From contig NZ_JATACI010000002.1 in assembly GCF_037892195.1 (NCBI RefSeq), forward strand, positions 930,001-994,000: DNA of 64,000 nucleotides, in the 5' to 3' direction. Below, in pieces: positions 45,449 through 54,960 of the stretch (position 1 is its first letter; every line of letters begins with the position of its first letter). Below the pieces are notes generated by a model, which was not told the origin of the DNA, made no database searches, and was given only the letters and a program-made list of their open reading frames with translations. The translations under genes were made by a program, and so were the position numbers. This DNA comes from Yoonia sp. GPGPB17 (GTDB taxonomy: Bacteria; Pseudomonadota; Alphaproteobacteria; Rhodobacterales; Rhodobacteraceae).

Positions 45449-46150
45449 TCAGCAGGCATGATAGAAGGCCAATGCGCTTTCTTTGCTTTCGTTCACAGCG
45501 AGAAGGCATGCAACCTCTGCAGCAAGACAAAGGGCTATGCAGAGCGGCACGCCCGGCCCTGTTGCCCCGCATCCAACAATGCAGGCTTTCGCCGCAACTT
45601 CGCATGCGACAGTTGCCCAAAAACAACTGGCAAAGGCCTGCAAAGCGATATTGTTGGCGGAATACCTTTCAGCCGCGATTTCAGCTTCAATAACCTTGAT
45701 CAGTGCTTGCAAATTTTCGATGTAGTCGCCGGGGAATGCAATGCTGACGGGAGCAACCTCGCCCCCGCCAAGATCAACCATCATTCCGGCACCCTCATGG
45801 CTATCGTGGCAGCCACAGGCCGGTGCCGCATACCTGATGGGCAGCAGCTCTTTCCCATCCGCCTGACCATAGACAAACGAATTCAACGGAGATTTCTCAC
45901 CGATAAGCACCAATGACCGGGGGCCCTCTACCGCATCACCAAAATCATAGCGCAAAGCCGCCTGACTGGCGACATTCTGGTGAGAGCGCGAAAACAAAAC
46001 ACCATGATTGGCGTCGGACATAGTTTCTGAACTGTTTTTTACACGATGTTTGTGGTCGACGAGCGCCTCAAACTTTAGCGTCAATGTTCCTGCAGCAAAG
46101 CTCGCTTTAAAATGCAGACCCTCTTCAACCTTTTCAACGGACACAGGCAT
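45449..46150 (-). CDS. Orphan protein with cysteine-patterned C-terminal helical hairpin
   Basis: 233 residues from ATG 46150 behind GGGAGGAAG. No signal peptide is seen. Residues 1-160 are beta-rich and unassigned; ACGCHDSH at about 110-118 holds two more cysteines. The last 66 residues have eight cysteines in a symmetric pattern, C-x6-C-x6-C-x3-C-x9-C-x3-C-x6-C-x17-C, mostly with alanine-rich helical spacers. That is a twin CX3C helical hairpin. It loosely resembles disulfide-rich bacteriocin-like domains such as halocin C8, whose precursor also carries a long N-terminal part. That analogy is inference. It lies downstream of lipA on the same strand with a 184-base gap. Confidence 0.72.
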   Translation of the reverse strand: MPVSVEKVEEGLHFKASFAAGTLTLKFEALVDHKHRVKNSSETMSDANHGVLFSRSHQNVASQAALRYDFGDAVEGPRSLVLIGEKSPLNSFVYGQADGKELLPIRYAAPACGCHDSHEGAGMMVDLGGGEVAPVSIAFPGDYIENLQALIKVIEAEIAAERYSANNIALQAFASCFWATVACEVAAKACIVGCGATGPGVPLCIALCLAAEVACLLAVNESKESALAFYHAC

Positions 46151-46334
46151 AATAACTTCCTCCCTTGGGCCGAGGATGAAATGACTGAAGGCCGACTCCG
46201 TTTAAGAGGCCGCAGATGTCACCATCGGCCGAGCAAAATACGTGAGTGGATTGGCATGGCATAGCACAAATCGGCCATCTTACCAAATGCGCCCGCAAAG
46301 CCGCATCCGGTAAGGCTGATTGGATGAGTGGCTG

Positions 46335-47295
46335 TTACAGTGCGCCCAGCTTGGCCTGCCGTGCCACACGCAACTGTGCAAAATCGTCGCCCGCGTGATA
46401 GGATGAACGGGTTAGTGGCGTGGCTGAAACCATTAGGAAGCCTTTGTTGTAGGCCGCTTTTTCATACGTCGCGAATTCTTCAGGGGTCACGAAGCGATCC
46501 ACCTTGTGATGCTTTGGTGTCGGCTGCAGGTACTGACCAATGGTCAGAAAATCGATATCAGCCGCGCGCATATCTTCCATCACCTGTGTGACCGACTGCT
46601 TATCCTCTCCCAGGCCCACCATAATCCCGGACTTGGTGAACATCGTCGGATCAAGCTCTTTCACACGCTGCAACAAACGCAATGAATGGAAATACCGCGC
46701 ACCGGGCCGCACTTGCGGATAGAGGCCAGGGACCGTTTCAAGGTTATGGTTGAACACGTCCGGGCTTAGCTTTAACAACAACCTCTAATACTTTGGGATC
46801 ACAACGAATAAAATCCGGTGTCAGGATTTCAATTGTCGTGTTAGGTGACTGACGGCGGATGGCGCGGATTGTCTGGGCAAAGTGCTCTGCACCCCCGTCT
46901 TCAATGTCATCGCGGTCCACAGATGTGATGACCACGTGATTAAGGCCCAGTTTCTTGACCGCATCGGCCACACGGCCCGGCTCAAAGACATCAAGCGCCT
47001 CGGGCGGTTTGCCGGTGGCAATGTTGCAGAAAGTGCACGCGCGGGTGCAGACCTCGCCCATGATCATCATGGTTGCATGGCCCTGGCTCCAGCATTCACC
47101 GACGTTAGGACAGCCTGCTTCTTCGCAGACCGTCACAAGCTTATTGTCGCGCATGATATCACGGGTTTTCTTATACCCATCCGACACAGGCGCCTTTACG
47201 CGGATCCAATCAGGCTTCTTAGGTTGCGGTGCATCCGGGCGGCGCTGCTTTTCAGGGTGGCGCTGCGCTGGGATTTTAAGGTCGCGTGTGGGCAT
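46335..47295 (-). CDS. lipA: Lipoyl synthase (frameshifted)
   Basis: The corrected product is about 319 residues. N-terminal auxiliary cluster ligands [12 protein letters not shown] and the radical-SAM motif CTRACTFC are intact, as are the C-terminal TRSSYHAG segment and GLGE. Frame breaks near 46760-46764: the coding strand reads CCCGG where one base fewer gives [17 protein letters not shown]. LipA inserts two sulfurs into octanoyl groups on lipoate-dependent enzymes and is normally indispensable for PDH and OGDH, so a sequence error is likelier than true loss. Confidence 0.9.
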
Positions 47296-47402
47296 ATCAG
47301 GCTCCGGTCTTGTTACGACTTACCTAGCGTCGCGCCCGGGATATGTCCAATGTTCACAATGCCGCGCATGACTGGGCTGCGCCGCATGCATGGCCAAGAG
47401 AG

Positions 47403-48529
47403 CTACCCTATCATTGGACCATACCGTCCTTGCGTTTCTTCATAGTGACGCTTCAAACGCTGCAACGCGATCCGTAACACGATTTTGCCCGAGCGCGCGG
47501 ACCACCCCATTTTTTTTCGGTCTGTTCCAGCCCTTCCAGAAAACAACAGCAGCGCAGCACAACATCGCCCAACCCCGGGCCAAGCTCTGCCAAGGCATCT
47601 TTGATCCGACCATGCGCCGCGACAGCACCTTTAGGGCCTTCAATAACTTCAGCCGGGGTTTCACCATTCATGAAGCCCTCCCAGCTCTCATTGCCACCCA
47701 TACCGACTTCGACCAGTTCATAATCTTCACGCAGCCGCTCTCCGACGGCGACCAGTTCACGCGCCAAAAAAGGTTTGCCATCACGATCCTTGCGGCGGGA
47801 CAATCCAACCAATGGGCTTTCGTTTGGATATCCACGATAAGGCGGGCGGTTATTGCCTTCAATCGCAGCTATATCCCAGCCCGCATCGCCTTGTGGATCG
47901 ACATTTTTTTCAGCAAAGCCACCGGCACGGTTTTCATCTTCTGCGGTCAAACGGCGCAAGGCCGCGCGCCCAGTGTTGGTGATAAAATAGCGGGCAATAC
48001 GCCCCTCGGGTTCGGGACAGGAAATCCAATCCTTTAGTGCCATGGCTTGCGCAATCTCGCGCTCTACCACGGCGGTGCGTACCTGCTCTCCCTCGGGTGT
48101 GACACGCACGACAACCGCGGTTTCCATCTCGCGTGCGACAGCCAAAACAGCGCCCTGTTCACATAAGCGGCGCAAAATGCGCTTTGCCTCTTGGTCCATC
48201 CGCATCTGTGACAGGCCAACCGACTGGTGCGCATCACTCTTCAAACACTCCATTTTCATTGTCTTAACTTTCCCCTCTTTCAAAATCTCCCGCGCAGACA
48301 CCTGCGCAGAGAGCGACCGCAATGCCGCATCAATAAGCGGATCATCACGGCGCCCTTCAAAACGGCGTACCTGCCGCAGAACTGTTGACGGGTGACAGTC
48401 ACTGGCCCGCGCAAGCGCACGGATCGAAAGGCCAGTCTCTGTGTGAACAAGATAGTGGCGGGCTGCATCCGGAACCCAACGTGGTAAACAGGGCGAGGCA
48501 GTCTGCCCTTCTGGTGCTGTCATGGTCAC
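47403..48529 (-). CDS. DUF6456-domain helix-turn-helix protein (frameshifted near the end)
   Basis: As written the frame stops at 47453 after an odd tail (WGGPRARAKSC). Adding one base to the T8 run at 47510-47517 (A8 on the coding strand) gives EKKMGWSARSGKIVLRIALQ and a stop at 47403, about 375 residues. An N-terminal HTH-like region (SIRALARASDCHPSTVLRQVRR, about 34-55) precedes the conserved C-terminal DUF6456 part. DUF6456 proteins are widespread in Rhodobacterales with no known role; a DNA-binding regulator is probable. It is divergent from the DUF6477 gene, a frequent pairing. Confidence 0.82.
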
Positions 48530-48770
48530 TCATCCTTTTGTCGAAATGTCCGACGCAACAGACGACCGCCACACCATAGGCGCTTGGCGTAACACCACCT
48601 GTGCGTGCATGGTTACATTTCTGTTAACGGCGTAAATTGCCCGTCAACCATTCTTTCGAAAAGATAAACAAACCTAACCGATGCGTTCTCAACTCATGGC
48701 GATTACGCAACACCCGTTCAGGTTGTGTCATACTGGATGAACTGATGCACCTGTAATGGAAGAATGACAC

Positions 48771-49067
48771 ATGCTTGATCTTTACACCCGGATTGCCACG
48801 CTCACTCGCCCAACATTGCTTGCGCGCGCCGCAAGATTCGGCGTGGATGATTACCGGCGCACCATACATCTGCGCCGAATCCTGCAAACCGATACCTTAC
48901 CAAGACACGGCCAAGCGCTCTTACAACTCTTGGATATAGAGGCCGAACTGGACGGTTTGCGTAAAGATGAGGCCGCCAGCTATCGCCCGGCCCATCATGT
49001 CGAGGTTCTGATCGCGATCCTGGGCGAGGCGCATCTGATGCGCGCCACCCGACCGCAGCTGGTCTAG
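48771..49067 (+). CDS. DUF6477-family protein
   Basis: 98 residues, with GGAAGAATGACAC just before ATG 48771. Short helical protein with RAARFGVDDYRR and HHVEVLIAILGEAHLMR, the conserved DUF6477 core. Function is unknown; it lies opposite the DUF6456 gene as in relatives. Its stop overlaps the convergent MttB-like gene by 4 bases. Confidence 0.8.
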   Translation: MLDLYTRIATLTRPTLLARAARFGVDDYRRTIHLRRILQTDTLPRHGQALLQLLDIEAELDGLRKDEAASYRPAHHVEVLIAILGEAHLMRATRPQLV

Positions 49068-50620
49068 CCGAAGGCGTCGGGCATGCTGGCTTTCTTCTCG
49101 GTCACATAGGCGCGCAGACGTGTTTCGATCTCAGGGTCCAGCTTGGGCTGTTGGTAGGTTTCCAACAGCTTTGCCACCCGTGCGGTTGCCAGCGTCTGGG
49201 TGTCGCGTGCGCCTTCTTCGTCCCAGGTCTCGAACGGTTTGTAATCAAAGAGGTCGGACCGCCAGAATGCCGTCTTGAAATTGGCCTGTGTATGTTCGCA
49301 CCCAAGGTAGTGCCCACCCGGCCCCACCTCTTCAATAGCACCCATGGCTTGCCCATTCTCGGACATGTCCACGCCTTGTGCAAAATGGTGCAAGGTGCCC
49401 AGCATATCTGCGTCCATCACGAACTTCTCGAATGAGGCAACCAAGCCACCTTCAAGCCAACCGCAGCTGTGCAACATGAAGTTGACACCGGCGAGCAGGC
49501 CCATGTTGAGACTGTTCGCGGTCTCATAAGCGGCCTGCGCATCGGGCAGCTTCGATCCGCAGAACGACCCGGCTGAGCGGTAGGGCAGCCCCAAACGGCG
49601 GGCCAACTGCCCTGCCCCATAGGTGATATGCGACGCCTCGGGCGTGCCAAATGTGGGGGCGCCAGAGTTCATGTCAATGGAGGTCACAAATGTCCCCATG
49701 ACAACCGGTGATCCGGGGCGGATGATCTGGCTATAGGCGACACCGGCCAGCACTTCTGCCAAGACTTGCGTCAGGGTGCCCGCCACAGACACCGGCGCCA
49801 TCGCCCCACCCACAATGAACGGGCTGATGATTGAGGCCTGGTTGTTTTTTGCAAACACCTCCAACGCGCCCATCATGATGCTGTCGAATGTCAGCGGCGA
49901 GTTGATGTTGATCAGTGAGGTCATGACCGTGTGGTCTTGCACGAAGTCTTTCCCGAACAGAATCTCGCACATCTCAATACTGTCCTGTGCGCGGCTGGGT
50001 TCGGTGACAGAGCCCATGAACGGCTTATCGCTGTAAACCATATGGGTCAGCAACATATCGAGGTGACGCTTGTTCACGGCCACATCGGTCGGCTCACACA
50101 CCGTGCCGCCGGAATGGTGCAGCCATTTGGACATATAGCCCAGCTTCACGAACTTTTCGAAATCTGCCATCGTCGCGTAACGACGACCACCTTCGGCATC
50201 GCGCACGAAAGGCGGGCCATAAACCGGGGCAAGTACAAGGTTCTTGCCACCCACCACGACATTGCGCTCCGGATTGCGGGCATGCTGGGTGTATTCTGAC
50301 GGGGCCGTTGAACATAGTTTGCGCGCCAGTCCACGTGGGATGCGCACACGTTCCCCATCAACCTGCGCACCTGCTGCCTTCCAGCGCTCCAACGCGACGG
50401 GATTGTCAACAAAGGCCACGCCAATCTCGGCCAGTACGGTCTCGGCATTCGCTTCAATGACATCCAGTGCTTCTTCGGTCAGCACCTCGTAGTTTGGGAT
50501 ATTGCGCTCAATATACTTGGCCGTCTCAACGCTGACCGCCGTCCGCTCGGCGCGACGTGCCGCACCACCGCCACCGCGACCCCGACGTCCTGCTCTGGCT
50601 GGTGCTGCTGCGTCCGACAT
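49064..50620 (-). CDS. MttB-family methyltransferase, second copy
   Basis: 518 residues, the same superfamily as the gene at 13892 and roughly collinear with it (MGALEVFAKNNQASIISPFIVGGAMAPVSVAGTL; HSCGWLEGGLVASFEKFV). No in-frame amber codon, so non-pyrrolysine. A glycine- and arginine-rich leader (RAGRRGRGGGGAARRAE) precedes the barrel and resembles that of the first copy. It stands alone here without flavoprotein, corrinoid protein or activase genes. Glycine betaine or another quaternary amine is the likely substrate, by family only. Confidence 0.82.
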   Translation of the reverse strand: MSDAAAPARAGRRGRGGGGAARRAERTAVSVETAKYIERNIPNYEVLTEEALDVIEANAETVLAEIGVAFVDNPVALERWKAAGAQVDGERVRIPRGLARKLCSTAPSEYTQHARNPERNVVVGGKNLVLAPVYGPPFVRDAEGGRRYATMADFEKFVKLGYMSKWLHHSGGTVCEPTDVAVNKRHLDMLLTHMVYSDKPFMGSVTEPSRAQDSIEMCEILFGKDFVQDHTVMTSLININSPLTFDSIMMGALEVFAKNNQASIISPFIVGGAMAPVSVAGTLTQVLAEVLAGVAYSQIIRPGSPVVMGTFVTSIDMNSGAPTFGTPEASHITYGAGQLARRLGLPYRSAGSFCGSKLPDAQAAYETANSLNMGLLAGVNFMLHSCGWLEGGLVASFEKFVMDADMLGTLHHFAQGVDMSENGQAMGAIEEVGPGGHYLGCEHTQANFKTAFWRSDLFDYKPFETWDEEGARDTQTLATARVAKLLETYQQPKLDPEIETRLRAYVTEKKASMPDAFG

Positions 50621-50727
50621 GATCCATCCCCTTTTTGGTTCGCTGACTGGTTGCCGCTTGATACAACTCCAGCCGGTGCCGCCTTACCAAAATTGCGGCC
50701 CCTGAGACGCGAAAACGACATGTGTCG

Positions 50728-51528
50728 TTAGTAGACCTTAAAACTGGCCACAAACGGTAGGTGATCAGACACCTCATCCTTGAACCGCTCGCGTCCCATA
50801 TCCATCGTCCAGTGCATTGGGAACAAACGCAAAGACCCGCGAACATAGTCGGTGGCATAGGTACGGGACACGGCGAACCCATCCAGCAGGTTCGCGCGGC
50901 CCTTGTCCAAAATATGGCTGAAACGATCCTGCAAGTCCCAGGAGGATACAAAATCCATCAGATCATCACCGCCCAAGTGGTGGAAATTGCTGACGTCCTG
51001 CCCCGGGATCATATTGAAATCGCCCATTAACAGCAGTGTCTTGCGCTTAAAACCGGGCGTGTCGCGCAGGTTCGTTAGATAGTTACCAATCGCGATACAC
51101 TGCGTATCACGCAGTTTCTGTTCGGGCTTGTCGCGCCCAGATTTCAAGTGAACACCCAGCAGATGCGCCGAAAACTTGCCCATCTTGACATCAACCGAAA
51201 CAGCACGACGACCATTCGCATAGTCACCTTCGGACCCTGGCACCAAGGCGGCATTCTTTACCTCGACCCCCTTCTTGTGCAGAAAACCAATGTGCAGATT
51301 GCCCGGCTGCGGCACGATCGTCGTGTCATAATGCAGCCCATAGGTGCCAATCTCGGCCGCCAGCGCGTCAATATAGCTGACGGGGTTCACCTCGACCAAT
51401 GTCACCAGCTCCGCATCGAGCAGCGCTAGCCCCTCGGCTTGTCGTTTCATCCGATCCGTGTCTATCCCGCCAAAGCCTGCAAGGTTCCAAACAGCCACGC
51501 GGGCCAAGGTATGTTCAAATATCTGCAT
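50728..51528 (-). CDS. Endonuclease/exonuclease/phosphatase-family protein
   Basis: 266 residues from ATG 51528 behind GGAG. Metal-site motifs: VWNLAGFGG, the glutamate in TLVEVNP, LLMGDFNMIPG and the final SDHLPFVASF. That is the fold of DNase I and exonuclease III-like enzymes, but the substrate (DNA, RNA or phosphoester) is not evident. No signal peptide. It is divergent from guaA with 102 bases between. Confidence 0.82.
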   Translation of the reverse strand: MQIFEHTLARVAVWNLAGFGGIDTDRMKRQAEGLALLDAELVTLVEVNPVSYIDALAAEIGTYGLHYDTTIVPQPGNLHIGFLHKKGVEVKNAALVPGSEGDYANGRRAVSVDVKMGKFSAHLLGVHLKSGRDKPEQKLRDTQCIAIGNYLTNLRDTPGFKRKTLLLMGDFNMIPGQDVSNFHHLGGDDLMDFVSSWDLQDRFSHILDKGRANLLDGFAVSRTYATDYVRGSLRLFPMHWTMDMGRERFKDEVSDHLPFVASFKVY

Positions 51529-51630
51529 CAAAACGCTCCAAAAATAATAAGGTCAGCGTAACACAAAAATACACCTGTGAATATCACCTCCCTCTTGCAC
51601 AAATCCGGTCGTGCCATTACGCCAAGCGCC

Positions 51631-53189
51631 ATGGATATCAGCACCCACGAACGCCTTCTTATTATTGATTTTGGCAGCCAAGTGACCCAACTGATTGCAC
51701 GCCGATTGCGTGAACTCAGCGTCTATTGCGAAATTCACCCGTATCAGAACGTCACTGATGCATTTCTGGCGGAATTCGCACCGAAGGCGGTCATCCTTTC
51801 CGGCGGCCCCGACAGCGTGACGCGCGAAGGTTCCCCCGTGCGCCGCAGTCGCTTTTCGACATGGGCATTCCAGTGCTTGGCATCTGCTACGGCCAGCAAA
51901 CCATGATGGAACAGCTGGGCGGGAAAGTGATCAGCGGGCATGGCACAGCCGAGTTTGGGCGCGCCTATGTGACACCCGAAGGCAAACTGTCCTTGCTGGA
52001 CGGTTGGTTCGCCGCCGACAAAGAGCAAGTTTGGATGAGCCATGGCGACCATGTCTCTGAAATCGCTCCGGGATTTACCGTTTACGGCACGTCTCCGAAT
52101 GCGCCATATGCCATCACAGGGGACGTCGCCCGCAACTTCTATGCCGTGCAATTCCACCCCGAGGTGCACCACACGCCAAATGGGGCCAAGCTCTATGAAA
52201 ACTTCGTGCGCCTCGCTGGGTTTACCGGTGACTGGACCATGGGCGCCTACCGCGAACAGGCGATTGAGGCGATTAAGGAACAAGTCGGTGATGCGCATGT
52301 GATCTGCGCGCTTTCAGGCGGTGTGGATTCTTCGGTGGCCGCGGCCCTGCTGCACGAAGCCATTGGCGATCAACTGACCTGTGTTTTCGTTGACCATGGC
52401 CTGTTGCGCCTGAACGAAGCCGAAGAAGTCGTGGGCATGTTCCGCGACCACATGAACCTGAAGGTGATCCACGCCGACGAAAGCAACCTGTTTCTTGGAG
52501 AACTGGAAGGCCAGTCCGACCCGGAAACGAAACGCAAGATCATCGGCAAACTGTTCATCGACGTGTTCCAGAAGTACGCCAATGAAATCGACGGCGCAGA
52601 GTACCTCGCGCAGGGCACGCTCTATCCCGATGTCATTGAAAGCGTGAGCTTTTCAGGTGGTCCATCTGTTACCATCAAATCGCACCACAACGTCGGCGGC
52701 CTGCCTGAAAAGATGGGCCTCAAACTGGTCGAACCGCTGCGTGAGTTGTTCAAGGACGAAGTGCGCGCGCTTGGTGTCGAACTCGGTCTGCCCAAGTCTT
52801 TCATCGGGCGTCACCCCTTCCCCGGCCCCGGTCTGGCGATCCGCTGCCCCGGCGAAATCACCCGCGAAAAACTGGAAATCCTGCGCAAGGCAGACGCGGT
52901 CTACATCGATCAGATTCGCAAGCACGGACTCTATGATGAGATCTGGCAGGCCTTCTGTGCCATCCTCCCCGTGCGCACGGTTGGCGTAATGGGCGATGGA
53001 CGCACCTATGATTTTGCCTGCGCGCTGCGCGCTGTCACTTCGGTCGACGGGATGACGGCCGATTACTACCCCTTCAGCCATGAGTTTCTTGGTGAGACCG
53101 CGACGCGGATCATCAACGAAGTGCAGGGGATCAATCGCGTGACTTACGATATCACCAGCAAACCACCCGGCACGATTGAGTGGGAATGA
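51631..53189 (+). CDS. guaA: GMP synthase (glutamine-hydrolysing), frameshifted
   Basis: The corrected product is about 519 residues. The N-terminal glutaminase domain begins [18 protein letters not shown], with the nucleophile in [12 protein letters not shown] and the partner HPE in FHPEVH. The ATP-pyrophosphatase P-loop [10 protein letters not shown] and the dimerisation domain follow. A C5 run at 51833-51837 must be C6: as written, GSPVRRS runs to a stop at 51906, and one added C gives [19 protein letters not shown]. GuaA makes GMP from XMP and is essential unless guanine is supplied, so this is almost certainly a homopolymer error. Confidence 0.92.
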
Positions 53190-53204
53190 GGCTGCAAAGT
53201 TCAT

Positions 53205-53247
53205 TCCATGAAGGTAAGGCTCTTTTAACCTTCATCGTATGATACGA
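53205..53247 (+). other. Stem-loop region after guaA
   Basis: ATGAAGGT and ACCTTCAT can pair 20-50 bases past the guaA stop, and a second palindrome (TCGTAT/ATACGA, near 53235-53247) follows. No U-tract is present, so a terminator role is tentative. Confidence 0.35.
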
Positions 53248-53337
53248 GTCTGGTACGTCATGCCCACAACTCAGCGGTTCCATAGACACGACGGCACTCG
53301 CGCCTCCTGATGCATTGAACGAAAGCAGACCCCCATC

Positions 53338-54048
53338 ATGGACCGAGACCAGAAACTGGCGTTGATACGAAGGCTGTTCTATCGCCGCGCGGTGCCCGAC
53401 CTGTGGTTCGCAGAACTGCAACGACACATCACCAGCGGATCAGTCGTGCTGGAAATCGGTTCTGGTTCGGGGAAAGGCAAACAGAACTTCCTTTATCCGG
53501 ACGTCAAGAAGATTGTGGGTATTGATCTGGACGAACGTGTTCTTGCTAACCCAAATCTGGATGAGGCACACCACATAAGCGCTTATGACATTGCTGACGT
53601 GGTGGGGGCACAACGATTTGATGTGATCTATTCTCAAATGGTTGCCGAACATATCGACGACGGCAGACGCTTTATCGCGGAACAGCTGAAGGCATTGGAT
53701 GACAACGGCGTTCTTATTCATTCAACGGTCTCAAAGTACTATTGGACAAGTCTGATCAACGACTTTGTGCCGGAGGCGGTCAAGTTCTGGCTGATCAGGA
53801 CCCTTGGCAGTGGACGCACTGAGGCTGATGTTTTTCCGACCCACTATCAGTTGAATTCGGCCAGACAGATCAAGGAAATTTGCGAAGATCTGGATGTGGA
53901 TTTCTCCATCGTACGGCAGGATGAACCACCAGGATATCTACGCAGAAGTCTTATTCTGATGGTGATCTACACCGCCATTCACAAACCGCTCCAGCTGATC
54001 TTTCCGGCCTTGCGCCCGAGCTTGATATTTATCGTCTCGGGAAAGTGA
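53338..54048 (+). CDS. Class I SAM-dependent methyltransferase
   Basis: 236 residues. The SAM motif VVLEIGSGSGKGKQNFL (about 39-55) and the acidic VGIDLDE give the Rossmann methyltransferase fold. The C-terminal 30 residues are hydrophobic (LILMVIYTAIHKPLQLIFPALRP) and may hold the protein at the membrane. The substrate is unknown; a polysaccharide or lipid-linked sugar target is possible. The ATG at 53338 follows a weak ribosome binding site, and the FkbM-type gene is next. Confidence 0.75.
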   Translation: MDRDQKLALIRRLFYRRAVPDLWFAELQRHITSGSVVLEIGSGSGKGKQNFLYPDVKKIVGIDLDERVLANPNLDEAHHISAYDIADVVGAQRFDVIYSQMVAEHIDDGRRFIAEQLKALDDNGVLIHSTVSKYYWTSLINDFVPEAVKFWLIRTLGSGRTEADVFPTHYQLNSARQIKEICEDLDVDFSIVRQDEPPGYLRRSLILMVIYTAIHKPLQLIFPALRPSLIFIVSGK

Positions 54049-54135
54049 CACACCGGACATTCCCTTTGTCTCGCTTAACGACCTATTAAGAATTCTAAAC
54101 GAAAATTGCATAAACCCAGTTGATGAGTAGACATC

Positions 54136-54960
54136 GTGCAACCGACTTTAACCAAGACGACCGCCCGCCCTTTTCGAGAAGGGCTCGCCGCAAGTAAGCT
54201 TTTGCGGTCTATCGCGCTGCCTATGTTGCGCCGGGTTGATCGGCCCATGAAAATCACCAACCCCTTCTCTGGCCTGCCCTTTCACCTGCTCAGTTATACG
54301 CATAAGGGCTATTGGTTCTACGGCAAACACCGCGAGACGGCCACGATGCAGCGGCTTGCCCGACTGACGGGCCGTGGCGACACTGTGTTCGAAGTGGGCG
54401 GACATATCGGATATCTGGCACAGTTTTTCGCCAAAAAGGTTGGCCATACCGGACAAATCCATGTGTTCGAGCCGGGTCAGGAAAACCAGCACTTTCTGCG
54501 CAAGAACATCGCGCGGTGCATGCAATGCGTGCATATCAACGCCGCAGTCAGCGATCACACCGGCAAGGCAACCTTCTATGAGGAGAATCTGGGCGGCTTT
54601 ATGAACTCACTGGACGCAAACTTCGCCGCATCAAGCGATATTGCCAGCGCACAACGCAACAGACTGCAGGTGCGAGCGCGCAAGGTGAACACCGTGACAC
54701 TCGATTCCTATGCGACCGCACATAACGTCTGGCCTACTGTCTTGAAAATTGATGCCGAAGGGGCGGAACTGGCGGTTTTGCGCGGTGCTGCGCAGGTATT
54801 GGAGCATGCACGCAGCGTTATGATCGAAGTGTCGCGCCATCAGCGCCAAGTCTTTGAAATACTGGACGATCATGAGTTCACCCTGAGCCAGCCGGACGGA
54901 ACCTTGATCACAGATCCGATGCAAATGGACGGCAACGTTTTTGCGACGCGCGTGGCCTAA
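54136..54960 (+). CDS. FkbM-family methyltransferase
   Basis: 274 residues from GTG 54136. The FkbM core is clear: TVFEVGGHIGYLAQFF (SAM motif), HVFEPGQENQHFLRKNI, and LKIDAEGAELAVLRGA near the end. Such enzymes O-methylate sugars, lipids or macrolide-like products. The true start may be a later methionine (PMLRRVDRPMK). Its stop overlaps the convergent metallopeptidase-like gene by 4 bases. Confidence 0.82.
   Translation: MQPTLTKTTARPFREGLAASKLLRSIALPMLRRVDRPMKITNPFSGLPFHLLSYTHKGYWFYGKHRETATMQRLARLTGRGDTVFEVGGHIGYLAQFFAKKVGHTGQIHVFEPGQENQHFLRKNIARCMQCVHINAAVSDHTGKATFYEENLGGFMNSLDANFAASSDIASAQRNRLQVRARKVNTVTLDSYATAHNVWPTVLKIDAEGAELAVLRGAAQVLEHARSVMIEVSRHQRQVFEILDDHEFTLSQPDGTLITDPMQMDGNVFATRVA

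Noticed and set aside
48530..48770. A small gene between the DUF6456 and DUF6477 genes
   Set aside because: The 241-base divergent interval has no open frame with a ribosome binding site and is best read as a shared promoter region.
51831..51840. Programmed frameshifting as a general explanation for the broken genes
   Set aside because: The breaks fall in unrelated essential genes and mostly at homopolymers of different bases, which fits sequencing error rather than recoding.
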